Shown piece after piece: positions 16,990 through 26,100 of a stretch of DNA of 32,511 nucleotides. The notes beneath the pieces were generated by a model. That model was given only the letters and a program-made list of their open reading frames with translations. It searched no databases and was not told the DNA's origin. The position numbers and the translations under genes are program-made. This stretch comes from UBA3700 sp002372775. Lineage in GTDB: Bacteria > Bacillota > Clostridia > Christensenellales > UBA3700. Location: assembly GCA_946615965.1 (NCBI GenBank), contig CAMOIC010000013.1, positions 1 to 32,511 on the forward strand, written 5' to 3'. Within the stretch, counting starts at the first letter, position 1; the number at the start of each line of letters is the position of its first letter.

Positions 16990-17622
16990 CTAGTTTTCAA
17001 CAAAATGTGTTATAAAAGTTTTCCTATGAATTGGGCATGGTCCGATGGTCTTTAATGCGGCTATGTGTTTAGCAGAGCCATATCCTTTGTTTGAAGCAAA
17101 ATCGTATCCTGGATACATTTTGTCATATTCAACCATCATTCTATCTCTTGTAACTTTTGCAAGAATTGAAGCACAAGCTATAGTATAACTTTTAGCATCA
17201 CCTTTTATAATTGGCTCAATTGGAACATTGCTATCTATCTTTACAGCATCAATCAAAACAACATCCAATTTTGTCTTTTCCTGTATATCTTGTATGGCTT
17301 TAGCCATACAATTTTCAGTTGCTTGAAGAATATTAATTTCATCAATTGTCTTTTCATCAAGCATCTCAATTTGATATGCTATAGCCTTTTCTTTTATCTT
17401 TTCAAATAGAATTTCTCTATTTCTTTCTGTTACTTTCTTTGAGTCATTTACCCCTTGAATAATGTCTTCATCATTAAGTGGCATTACACAACAAGCAACA
17501 ACTACAGGACCAGCAAGCGGACCTCTACCTACTTCATCAATGCCACCAATAAATTTCATCCCTTGAGCAAGTTTAGCATGCTCAAATTCTAACATTGTCA
17601 TTGTATCGTGTTTAGTTTTCAT
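16990..17622 (-). CDS. rnhB: Ribonuclease HII
   Basis: RNase HII removes ribonucleotides and RNA primers from DNA-RNA hybrids. The 210-residue protein has GIDEVGRGPLAGPVV with catalytic Asp29 and Glu30, a second acidic site in VLIDAVKI, and the ASILAKVTRDRMM segment followed by YGSAKHIAAL. The ATG overlaps the rbgA stop as TAATG. Internal ATGs at codons 8 and 10 are possible, but the overlap makes the first the best choice. Confidence 0.96.
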   Translation of the reverse strand: MKTKHDTMTMLEFEHAKLAQGMKFIGGIDEVGRGPLAGPVVVACCVMPLNDEDIIQGVNDSKKVTERNREILFEKIKEKAIAYQIEMLDEKTIDEINILQATENCMAKAIQDIQEKTKLDVVLIDAVKIDSNVPIEPIIKGDAKSYTIACASILAKVTRDRMMVEYDKMYPGYDFASNKGYGSAKHIAALKTIGPCPIHRKTFITHFVEN

Positions 17623-18482
17623 TATTCACCCTTTGGAAAATCAAGCATAATTTTGCCTAATTTTTGCTTTCTAAAATCATCTATAACAGCATTATAGACT
17701 CTATCGTAATCGTAATTATTTTTATTAAGCAAGAAGCCTCTGTTCCTAGCAATACCGTCTATAACTTCTATATTGTCGTCAGAGAAGTTCTCAAGCTTAT
17801 ATCTATCCATAAAAACTTGCTTATTATTCTCTCTATAGAACTTTATAAGTTCTATTGTTAATTCATCAAGATATACAACACCATCTTTAATCGAACCAAT
17901 AAATGCTAAATGCTTCGCTATTGTTTGATTCTCAAAAGCTGGTGGTAATGTTCCTGGAGTATCTAAAAGTTCAACACCTTCAGCAAGAGAAACCCATTGT
18001 TTTCCTCTTGTTACACCAGGTCTATTTCCTGTAATTGCTCTTTTTTGTCTACATAAAGAATTTATTAATGTTGACTTACCAGTATTTGGAACACCAATAA
18101 CCATAGCTCTTATAGATTTGATAGCTCCCTTCTTTGCATATTTTTCAATCATGGCTTTATTTAATAGTTTTAACTTACTGATAATAATATCTTTTTGTTT
18201 TCCAGATATCGAATCAGCTATGACATAGTCATATCCTTTTTCGTTAAAATATTTTTGCCATTTTTGTAAGTCTTCTTTTTCTACTAAATCTTGTTTGTTG
18301 ATTATATATAAAATTGGTTTAGAACCAACCATTTCATTGAATTTAGGATTAATACAAGAAGTGATCGCACGAGCATCAAGAACATATATTACACAATTAA
18401 CTTGTGCAATACTCTCTTGCATCATACGCATAGCTTTGGTCATGTGACCTGGATACCATTGTATTATTTTGTTTTCACTCAT
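17622..18482 (-). CDS. rbgA: Ribosome biogenesis GTPase RbgA (YlqF)
   Basis: RbgA is a circularly permuted GTPase needed for late 50S assembly. The permuted order is visible: G4 NKQD (62-65) comes before G1 GVPNTGKS (130-137) and G3 DTPG (174-177). The N-terminal IQWYPGHMTKAM is the family hallmark, and the C-terminal RNA-binding region is present, giving 286 residues. Neighbours rnhB and the trmD/rimM group are typical for it. Confidence 0.97.
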   Translation of the reverse strand: MSENKIIQWYPGHMTKAMRMMQESIAQVNCVIYVLDARAITSCINPKFNEMVGSKPILYIINKQDLVEKEDLQKWQKYFNEKGYDYVIADSISGKQKDIIISKLKLLNKAMIEKYAKKGAIKSIRAMVIGVPNTGKSTLINSLCRQKRAITGNRPGVTRGKQWVSLAEGVELLDTPGTLPPAFENQTIAKHLAFIGSIKDGVVYLDELTIELIKFYRENNKQVFMDRYKLENFSDDNIEVIDGIARNRGFLLNKNNYDYDRVYNAVIDDFRKQKLGKIMLDFPKGE

Positions 18483-18516
18483 TGTTTTATTCCTTATTCT
18501 CGCGATAGCAATTCAA

Positions 18517-18822
18517 TTACTCTTCGTCTTGCTTTTCATCAAAAAGTCTATCGTAAATTTCAAAAATTGTACTGATTGTATTTACATTCTTAACAAGCTT
18601 TACTTCTTGCTTAACCTCATCGATTAAGAATACTTCGCCAGCGTTTTCCCAATCACCAGCATTGGCAGCTTCTACGTCGACCATAATAGCGTACATTTTG
18701 TTATCAAAAGGAATTAAAGCTTCTTGTTCGTATTCATGCTTCTTTCCCTTTTCATCTTCAAGCCAAACTGGATCTAAACAGTTCTTATCCATGATTGAGT
18801 CTATTACGTTATTGTATTTCAT
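18517..18822 (-). CDS. DUF1292 family protein
   Basis: This small acidic protein of 101 residues resembles the DUF1292 family (YrzB-like) common in Bacillota, with no known activity. The central part (EQEALIPFDNKMYAIMV, then EVFLIDEVKQEVKLVKNV) is the usual beta-rich core, and the ends are acidic. It starts in a TAATG overlap with trmD, where many Bacillota have rplS. It has no signal peptide or membrane segment. Translation coupling to trmD suggests a role tied to this operon, but that is inference. Confidence 0.8.
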   Translation of the reverse strand: MKYNNVIDSIMDKNCLDPVWLEDEKGKKHEYEQEALIPFDNKMYAIMVDVEAANAGDWENAGEVFLIDEVKQEVKLVKNVNTISTIFEIYDRLFDEKQDEE

Positions 18823-19496
18823 TATTTATCCCCCAATAAATCTGGTCTTCTTTCCTTTGTAATTTCTAATTGCTTTTCATATCTCCATTTTGCAATGTTT
18901 TGATGATTACCACTTAGTAATACTTCTGGCACTTCCATTCCCTCAAAAACTTGTGGATGAGTATATTGTGGATATTCTAAAAGTCCATTTGAAAAGCTCT
19001 CTTCTGATGTAGATTCTTGATTACCAAGAACTCCATCTATATATCTAGATACGGCATTAATAGCAACCATTGCTGCCATTTCTCCGCCAGTTAAAACATA
19101 ATCGCCAATAGATAATTCCATATCTATATCTAAGTCAATTATTCTTTGATCTATACCTTCATAGTTTCCGCAAACAAACATTAAGTTCTCTTCTTTTGCT
19201 AACTTTTGAACAAGATTTTGAGATAAAGTTTCTCCTTTAGGAGAAAGATATATCCTTAAGCACTTATGATCTTTATCTACTGCATTAATAGAATCATGAA
19301 GTGGTTGTGGTGTCATAACCATACCAGCCCCACCGCCAAATGGAGTATCATCTACTTTTTTATGCTTATCCAAAGAGTAGTCTCTAATATTTGTTGTATT
19401 TAAAGTAAAAAGCCCCTTTTCTTGAGCTTTTCCTAAAATACCGACTTTAAGCGAGTCGAACATCTCTGGAAAAAGAGTAAGTACCTCAATCCTCAT
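18822..19496 (-). CDS. trmD: tRNA (guanine-N1)-methyltransferase
   Basis: TrmD methylates G37 next to the anticodon using S-adenosylmethionine and prevents frameshifting. The start at 19496 is chosen because MRIEVLTLFPEMF is the standard family N-terminus; an in-frame start six codons upstream would add non-conserved residues. The 224-residue protein has the trefoil-knot SAM site (CGNYEGIDQR and SIGDYVLTGGE) and DDTPFGGGAGMVM. It overlaps the rimM end by 11 bp. Confidence 0.97.
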   Translation of the reverse strand: MRIEVLTLFPEMFDSLKVGILGKAQEKGLFTLNTTNIRDYSLDKHKKVDDTPFGGGAGMVMTPQPLHDSINAVDKDHKCLRIYLSPKGETLSQNLVQKLAKEENLMFVCGNYEGIDQRIIDLDIDMELSIGDYVLTGGEMAAMVAINAVSRYIDGVLGNQESTSEESFSNGLLEYPQYTHPQVFEGMEVPEVLLSGNHQNIAKWRYEKQLEITKERRPDLLGDK

Positions 19497-19992
19497 AAGT
19501 TGCAACTTCCTCAAATGTTTGTTTATCTAACAAAACTTGTTTATTTTCAATATCTACTTTTAATAGTAATTTCTTAATTGCTGGAATCATCACTTCTTTT
19601 CCATCATTTGCTGAAATTACATAAACATCAGCTGCTCCATATTGAAGAACATCTGATATAACGCCAATCTCTTTATCTTCGATAAACACCTTACAGCCAA
19701 TAACATCAACTATAAAGAATCTACCCTCTTTTAGTTCAACAGCATCTTTTTTATCTACCTCTACTGTTTTACCACGTAAAAGTTCTGCTGCATTTCTATC
19801 TTTAATTTCATCTAAAGTTAAATATACTTCTTTATTTGAAACTTGAGATTGTATAACTGTGTATTTGTGATTTTCAATAAAAATTTCTTTAAGTTTTTTA
19901 AAACGAGCCACATCATCAGTAAGAGGATCAATTTTAATAGCTCCTCTTACCCCATGTGGTCTTACGATAGTTCCTACAGTATACCTATCCAT
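19486..19992 (-). CDS. rimM: Ribosome maturation factor RimM
   Basis: RimM binds S19 and helps assemble the 30S head. The 168 residues include the N-terminal VGTIVRPHGVRGAIKI and a C-terminal PRC-barrel (EGRFFIVDVIGCKVF...VISDVLQYGAADVYVI...MIPAIKKLLLKVD). It is encoded between khpA and trmD as is usual, with a TAATG overlap to khpA. Confidence 0.96.
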   Translation of the reverse strand: MDRYTVGTIVRPHGVRGAIKIDPLTDDVARFKKLKEIFIENHKYTVIQSQVSNKEVYLTLDEIKDRNAAELLRGKTVEVDKKDAVELKEGRFFIVDVIGCKVFIEDKEIGVISDVLQYGAADVYVISANDGKEVMIPAIKKLLLKVDIENKQVLLDKQTFEEVATYED

Positions 19993-20225
19993 TATTTTTC
20001 AATAATTTCTACTGATACCTTTGTCTTTGTTCTATTAGCGCCAGCCTTAACGATTGTACGGATAGCTTTAGCAATTCTGCCTTGCTTTCCGATAATCTTA
20101 CCAACTTGGTCTTTTTCAGCGATAACATTAATAACTAAAACGCCATCTTGTTCGCTAGATTCGATTGTAACTGCGTTAATATCATCGACAAGTTGTGATA
20201 CGATGAACTTAACTAATTCTTCCAT
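19992..20225 (-). CDS. khpA: KH-domain RNA-binding protein KhpA
   Basis: This small KH-domain protein acts with KhpB in cell-elongation control in some Gram-positives. The KH signature is KIIGKQGRIAKAIRTIV, with the GKQGR loop. The ATG at 20225 is one base after the rpsP stop and gives MEELVKFIV, the standard N-terminus. A TTG three codons upstream (20234) has AAGG at a better spacing, so it cannot be excluded. The length of 77 residues is normal. It is the usual neighbour of rpsP and rimM. Confidence 0.93.
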   Translation of the reverse strand: MEELVKFIVSQLVDDINAVTIESSEQDGVLVINVIAEKDQVGKIIGKQGRIAKAIRTIVKAGANRTKTKVSVEIIEK

Positions 20226-20226
20226 A

Positions 20227-20472
20227 TTACTCAATAATACCTTGTTTCTTTAGTAAAGCTCTAACAGTGTCTGTAGGTTGAGCACCATTCTTTAACCATT
20301 TCTTAGCTGCTTCAGCATTGATGTTGATTTCAGCTGGATTCTTAGTTGGATCATATGTACCAACGTTTTCTAAGTATTCAGCGCCTCTAGCTTTTCTTCC
20401 ATCGATAGCAACGATTCTGTAGAAAGGTGCATGTGTCTTACCCATTCTTGTTAATCTTAATTTAACTGCCAT
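20227..20472 (-). CDS. rpsP: 30S ribosomal protein S16
   Basis: S16 is a small-subunit assembly protein. The 81 residues begin AVKLRLTRMGKTHAPFYRIV and include DGRKARGAEYLENVGTYDP, all conserved. The ribosome-binding site AAAGGAGA is good. It lies 48 bp after ffh and has no terminator before it, so it belongs to the ylxM-ffh transcript. Confidence 0.98.
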   Translation of the reverse strand: MAVKLRLTRMGKTHAPFYRIVAIDGRKARGAEYLENVGTYDPTKNPAEININAEAAKKWLKNGAQPTDTVRALLKKQGIIE

Positions 20473-20520
20473 GTTTTTTATCTCCTTTATATATTAAATT
20501 TTATTTATCTATTTTATATA

Positions 20521-21852
20521 TTAGAACGGAAATCTTCCGCCTCTAAATCCGAACTTACCCATATTTTGCATTCTCTTCATCATTTCTTTCATTTGAGAAT
20601 ATTGCTTTAATAATGAATTAATATCTTGAACTTGTGTTCCAGAACCAGCAGCAATTCTCTTCTTTCTTGAAGATGAAATAATATCTGGGTTATCTCTTTC
20701 TTGCTTTGTCATAGAAAGGATAATTGCTTTTGTCTTGTCTAATTGCTTTTCGTCAACTTGAACATCGCCCTTTACTTTTTGAGATAGTCCAGGAACCATT
20801 TGTAATAATTGATTCATATCACCCATTGATTTAATCTTGTCAAATGATACTAGATAATCATCAAGAGTAAATCTGTTTTCCTTGAACTTCTTTTGCATCT
20901 CTAAAGCTTCTTTTTCAGAGATTGCGTTTTGAGCCTTTTCAATGATAGTTAAAACGTCACCCATTCCTAAGATTCTTGAAGCCATTCTATCTGGATAGAA
21001 GACTTCAATATCTGCAAGTTTCTCACCTACACCACAGAACTTAATAGGCTTTCCTGTAACAGCTTTAATAGATAAAGCAGCACCGCCTCTTGTATCACCA
21101 TCAAGTTTTGTTAGAACAACACCAGTTACATCCATAACTTCGTTGAACTTCTTAGCAACGTTTACTGCGTCTTGACCTGTCATTGAGTCAACAACAAGCA
21201 ATATTTCGTTTGGATTAAATGCCTTCTTTAATCCAGCAATTTCATCCATTAATTTTTCATCAATTTGTAATCTACCAGCAGTATCTATGATAACAATATC
21301 GTTTTGATTCTTTTCTGCTTCTTTAAGAGCTTCCTTTACAATCTTTTGTGGATCAATTTGACCCATTTCAAATACTGGAACTCCTGCATTTGAACCAACT
21401 ACTTGTAATTGCTTAATAGCAGCTGGACGATAGATATCACAAGCAACTAAAAGTGGTTTCTTACCTTGCTTTTTTAACATTAAGCCAAGTTTTCCGCACA
21501 TTGTAGTTTTACCACTACCTTGTAAACCACACATTAAGATAATTGTTGGTGGCTTTGGTGCGATTTCAATCTTAGATGAAGCTCCACCCATCAAAGCTAT
21601 TAATTCTTCATTAACAATCTTGATAACTTGTTGTGTTGGATTTAATCCGGCTAAGATCTCTTCTCCACTTGCTTTTTCAGATACTGTATTTATAAATTTC
21701 TTTACTACGTCAAAGTTTACATCGGCTTCAAGAAGAGCAATACGAATCTCTCTCATTGCTTGCTTTACTTCAAGATCAGATAGCTTTCCCTTATTCTTTA
21801 ATTTTGAGAAAACATGTGCTAGTTTTTCAGATAGGCTTCCGAATGCTGCCAT
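20521..21852 (-). CDS. ffh: Signal recognition particle protein Ffh
   Basis: Ffh is the GTPase that binds signal peptides and 4.5S/6S-type SRP RNA and delivers ribosomes to FtsY. The 443-residue protein has an N-domain, a G-domain with G1 GLQGSGKT (109-116), DTAGRL and TKLDGDTRGG, and a C-terminal M-domain rich in methionine (QMKEMMKRMQNMGKFG). Its partner ftsY is encoded just upstream in a separate transcription unit. Confidence 0.98.
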   Translation of the reverse strand: MAAFGSLSEKLAHVFSKLKNKGKLSDLEVKQAMREIRIALLEADVNFDVVKKFINTVSEKASGEEILAGLNPTQQVIKIVNEELIALMGGASSKIEIAPKPPTIILMCGLQGSGKTTMCGKLGLMLKKQGKKPLLVACDIYRPAAIKQLQVVGSNAGVPVFEMGQIDPQKIVKEALKEAEKNQNDIVIIDTAGRLQIDEKLMDEIAGLKKAFNPNEILLVVDSMTGQDAVNVAKKFNEVMDVTGVVLTKLDGDTRGGAALSIKAVTGKPIKFCGVGEKLADIEVFYPDRMASRILGMGDVLTIIEKAQNAISEKEALEMQKKFKENRFTLDDYLVSFDKIKSMGDMNQLLQMVPGLSQKVKGDVQVDEKQLDKTKAIILSMTKQERDNPDIISSSRKKRIAAGSGTQVQDINSLLKQYSQMKEMMKRMQNMGKFGFRGGRFPF

Positions 21853-21860
21853 AATGCTCC

Positions 21861-22184
21861 TTATTTATCTAAAAGTTCTAAAACTTTTTTGATTTCTTCT
21901 TGTTTATTTTGAGGCACCTCATTATAAAGGCTCTCTAATAATATTTTAGCGGAATCTACCTTTTTTACAAGCATAAGCTTATCTTCCATTTTCTCTAGTG
22001 TATTCTCAGCTCTTTTTAAAGCATCTCTAACACCTTGAGGTGAGATTCCAAGTTGACTTGCTATTTCATTTAAAGATAAATCTTCATCATAATACATAGA
22101 TATTAACTGAGATTGATACTTAGTTAACATACTACCATAGTAGTCATTGTATTTACTGATATATAATTTATCCTCTTTTTCCAT
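21861..22184 (-). CDS. ylxM: Helix-turn-helix protein YlxM, SRP-associated
   Basis: YlxM is a small sigma-region-4-like protein encoded with ffh in many Bacillota. The 107-residue protein has a clear helix-turn-helix (YYDEDLSLNEIASQLGISPQ then VRDALKRAENTLEKMEDKL) and an acidic C-terminus. It begins 8 bp before ffh, in the direction of transcription, and is first in its operon, just after a strong promoter. Confidence 0.93.
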   Translation of the reverse strand: MEKEDKLYISKYNDYYGSMLTKYQSQLISMYYDEDLSLNEIASQLGISPQGVRDALKRAENTLEKMEDKLMLVKKVDSAKILLESLYNEVPQNKQEEIKKVLELLDK

Positions 22185-22205
22185 AGATGTAAAGTAATTT
22201 TCCTT

Positions 22206-22229
22206 TATTAAAGTATTTTACCTTTAATA
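22206..22229. repeat. Perfect 8-bp inverted repeat at the ylxM-ffh promoter
   Basis: TATTAAAG and CTTTAATA flank an 8-bp centre. The repeat touches the last -10 base and covers the predicted transcription start. It could be an operator or the 5' stem of the mRNA. AT-rich DNA yields such repeats by chance, so it is tentative. Confidence 0.35.
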
Positions 22230-22257
22230 GAATACCATTTATATAAATACGTGTCAA
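22229..22257 (-). promoter_or_regulatory. Promoter of the ylxM-ffh-...-rnhB operon
   Basis: On the minus strand, a perfect -35 TTGACA (22257-22252) lies 17 bp from TATTCT (22234-22229). It overlaps the T-tract of the ftsY terminator and precedes ylxM by about 40 nt. Confidence 0.78.
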
Positions 22258-22287
22258 ACAAAAATGGCCGCTAGCAAATAGCGACCA
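22258..22287 (-). terminator. Rho-independent terminator of ftsY
   Basis: On the minus strand, the stem TGGTCGCTA/TAGCGGCCA with loop TTTGC is followed by TTTTTGTTT. One G-U pair is minus-strand specific. It ends the smc-ftsY transcript. Confidence 0.88.
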
Positions 22288-22308
22288 CTTTATACGCTTC
22301 ATTGTTAA

Positions 22309-23184
22309 TTATTCGAATAATCCATCAACGAAATCTTTTGCATTAAATGGAATTAAATCATCAACACCTTCACCAACGCCACAGAAAATAACTGGCATTT
22401 CTCTTTCTGCAGAGATAGCAAATACAACGCCACCTTTTGCTGTACCATCAAGTTTATTTAGAATAATACCATCCATATCTATAACTTCATCGAAAGCTTC
22501 TACTTGAGATACTGCATTTTGTCCTGTTGTAGCATCAAGTACAATGTATGTTCTATAATCGGCATCTGGGCATTCTTTTTCAACAACCTTATTAATCTTA
22601 GATAATTCATTCATAAGGTTCTTCTTGTTTTGTAATCTTCCAGCAGTATCGATTAAGATTACATCTGTTCCCTTTGCTTTTGCAGAAGATAATGCATCAA
22701 ATACAACAGCAGCTGCATCTGAACCTTCTTCGTGCTTTATAAGTCTTACATCTGATCTATCTGCCCAAACTTGTAATTGCTCGGAAGCAGCTGCTCTAAA
22801 TGTATCTGCAGCAGCTAGAACAACACTCTTTCCTTGGTTCTTAAAATATCTTGCAAGTTTACCAATGGCAGTAGTTTTTCCAACGCCATTAACTCCTGCA
22901 ACTAATAAGATTAAAGGATATGTATATTCTTGAATTTCATAATCTATTGAATCAACCATGATTTGCTTTAATAATTCTTTAGCATCCTCTGGTTTTTTAA
23001 TCTTATGGTTATAACATTCTTCTTTAAAATTCTCTATGATTTGAGATGTTGCTTCTGCACCTAAATCTGAAGAAATTAAAACATATTCAAGTTCTTCAAA
23101 GAATTCATCATTTAATTCTTTTGCTGTGAATACTTCGTATATCTTTTTTGAGAATGCTTCTTTTATCTTACTGAAAAATCCCAT
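22309..23184 (-). CDS. ftsY: Signal recognition particle receptor FtsY
   Basis: FtsY is the membrane-associated GTPase that receives SRP-ribosome complexes. The 291-residue NG-domain form lacks a long acidic N-terminal domain; it begins MGFFSKIKEAFSKK, with a short amphipathic helix that may bind membrane. G1 is GVNGVGKT (97-104), then DTAGRLQNK and NKLDGTAKGGVV. The gene is coupled to smc by a TAATG overlap, a common Bacillota pairing. Confidence 0.97.
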   Translation of the reverse strand: MGFFSKIKEAFSKKIYEVFTAKELNDEFFEELEYVLISSDLGAEATSQIIENFKEECYNHKIKKPEDAKELLKQIMVDSIDYEIQEYTYPLILLVAGVNGVGKTTAIGKLARYFKNQGKSVVLAAADTFRAAASEQLQVWADRSDVRLIKHEEGSDAAAVVFDALSSAKAKGTDVILIDTAGRLQNKKNLMNELSKINKVVEKECPDADYRTYIVLDATTGQNAVSQVEAFDEVIDMDGIILNKLDGTAKGGVVFAISAEREMPVIFCGVGEGVDDLIPFNAKDFVDGLFE

Positions 23185-26100
23185 TATTTAGTCTCCGCTT
23201 TTTTATCAAACTCTCTTTCGGCTTGTGTTGTACTATGTGCAACAGCCTCTTTTAAGTTTACATTTACGACCTTAGATACACCCTTTTCTTGCATTGTTAC
23301 ACCGAATAGAACATCAGCTTTTTCCATTGTTGGCTTTCTGTGTGTAATAACGATAAATTGAGTATCTAAAGAGAACTTCTTTAAGTATTTAGCATAAACA
23401 CCTACGTTACCTTCATCAAGAGCTGCTTCTACTTCGTCTAGTACGCAGAATGGCATTGATCTTAATCTTAAGATAGCAAATAGAATTGCCATAGCTGTTA
23501 ATGCTTGTTCACCACCTGATAAAGATGTCATTGATGTAATTCTCTTTCCTGGAGGTTGAGCAAAGATTTCAACACCAGCATCTAGAGGATCTTGATCTTC
23601 TTCTGGTTCTAATATTTGTAATCTTCCTGAACCACCACCAAATAATTCTTTGAATGTTGTTTGGAAGTTTGTATTAATCTTTTCAAATTCAGTATTGAAC
23701 TTCTCTAAAATTTCCTTAGATAAATCGCTAATGACTTTCTTAATATCTTCTTCAGCCTTTAGTAAGTCATCATATTCTACATGCTTTGCATCATATCTTG
23801 CTTTTTCAATTTGATATTGTTCAATAGCATCGTAGTTAACTGAACCCAATGAAGCCTTAGAAGCCTTTAGTGATCTAATTCTTCCTTGAGCTTCTTCATA
23901 ATCGAAATCATCAACCTTATATTCTAATGCGCCTTCGTAATCTAGATTATATTCTTCCATAATTCTAGCCTCTAGAGCGATCATCTTTTCATCCATAGAA
24001 ATAAGTGATGCTTCAGCTTTATTCTTCTTATCATTTACAGATAATTGTTCATGAGCAAGTTCATCCTTCTTTGTAGACAATTCTCTTAACTTATCTACGA
24101 TAGGCTTCTTTGCTTCCTCATATTGCGCAATAACAGTTTCAAGTTCTTTTAATCTCTTTGCATCTTCTTGAGATAGAACAGAACTCTTAATGCTCATATC
24201 TGTCTTTTTAATATTTCCATCATTACTTGCTAGAACTTCTCTACAAGTCTTGATGTTTTCATTTGTTCTCTTTCTTTCTTCTTCAAGTCTTTCTAAGTTC
24301 TCATTACAAGTCTTGATAGTGTTTTCAAGTTCTTGTCTTTGTAATCTTAGTTCTGTTACTTCTTCATCAATCTCTTTCTTTTCAATCTTGATCTTTTCGA
24401 ACTCAGCTCTTTCTGTCTTTGATTCATCACTCTTGCCTAACTTGCTATCTGAGAATTCGCTATTCTCTTTAGATACACGTGCAAGTGCAGCTTGAATAGT
24501 TTGATATCTTGCTTCTTCTTCCTTCTTCTTATTATTAGCTTTTTCAAGAGAAGTATTTAATTCTACAAGAACATCTATGATTGTGTCGTACTTAGCTTTT
24601 TCATTTGTATACTTACTAAATGCATCTTTATATTCACTCTCATATTCAGTGATTTGCTCATCAAGGTCTGAATATTCATCTTTTGATTCTTTTAACTTTT
24701 GTAGTGATTCATCATAATCAACTTTTAATCTCTTAAGTTCCTCTTTATATTGTTTTAAAGTGTCCTCTTGAGTTAAAAGACCTGACTTATTAGACTTTGT
24801 GTCACCACCGGAGATAGAACCTGTTGTATTAAAGATTTCACCCTCTAGAGTAACAATCTTAACTTGTGAATTATATTTTCTAGATAATTGAATACCTGTA
24901 TCTACGTTATCTACAATAACTGTGTTGCCAAGAAGTCCTGAGAATACTTTATAGTATTTATCATCATAAGAGATAAGTCTTGATGCTACACCAAAGCATC
25001 CTTTTTCTCTTAAAATACCAGCGCAAGATGGGTCAATATTTCTTTCTCTATAACTTGTTAAAGGAATGAATGTAACTCTTCCAATTCTATTTCGTTTTTG
25101 ATAAGCAATAACATCTCTTGCAGCATATTCATCATTTACTACAATGTTTTGAATATTTGCACCTAAAGCAACTTCAATAGCAAGTTGATATTTCTCAGGT
25201 ACATGCATTAAGTTCGCAACAACACCTAGAATCTTTGATTTAACAAAAGGATCCCTATCTGATGCTTGCAATAATGCTTTAACAGAACCTGTATAACCCT
25301 CGTAAGATTTAATCATTTGGTCTAACCAACCAATCTTACTTGATAAAGCTTCTATTTGAGACTTAAGGTCAATACTCTTGTCGTTTAATTCGTCAATCTC
25401 GTCAATTAATTCATTGTATCTATTTGATAATCTTAGAATTGTAGCATCTAATTTTTCTGAATCAGCTTTTAATTTATCTACATTCACTTCCATTTGAGAA
25501 CGAATGTATTCATTGTTATCTATCTTTTCTTGAACGTCTGAGATATCTTTATTTAATTCATCAATTCTATCTAATGAAGATTGTGCTTGAGCTTGGATTT
25601 TACCATAGTTTTCCTTGATATCTCCTACAGATTCTAATAGCTTATTAATCTCTTCATTCTTAACTTGAAGAGCTTGTTCTCTTTTTAGAATCTCGCTCAT
25701 TAATTCATTTTGTATTGCAACCTTTTCGTTGTAATCTTTATCTACTTGAAGCTTATCTTCTTCTGCCATAGATTTTCTAGATAAATAGTCTCTATAGTCT
25801 CTATTTATTGAACTTAGGATATCTTCAAGATCAGCAAGTCTTTTTGAATAATCTTCTTTTGTTGTTAACAAACCCTCAAGACGAGCAGCATATGTATTTC
25901 CTTGGCCTTTAATATCTGCTTGTTTTACGGCAAGTAATGTTTGCTCTTTTCTTAAATCTGTTAATTGTTCATCAAGTTGCTTTTGCTTTTCTGTTAATTC
26001 TTCGAATTTCTTATCACAAGCTTCTGCATCTCTTTGTAATTGCTCAAATTGTTCTTTATAGCCTTTAATCTTTTCATTGATTCTAATCTTTTGAGCTGCA

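Noticed and set aside
19497..19514. Six-codon N-terminal extension of TrmD
   Set aside because: The extra residues lie inside rimM and the family starts at MRIEVLTLFPE.
22185..22308. SRP RNA or tRNA gene between ftsY and ylxM
   Set aside because: The gap is fully explained by a terminator, a promoter and a short leader; no SRP RNA domain IV or cloverleaf pattern is seen.
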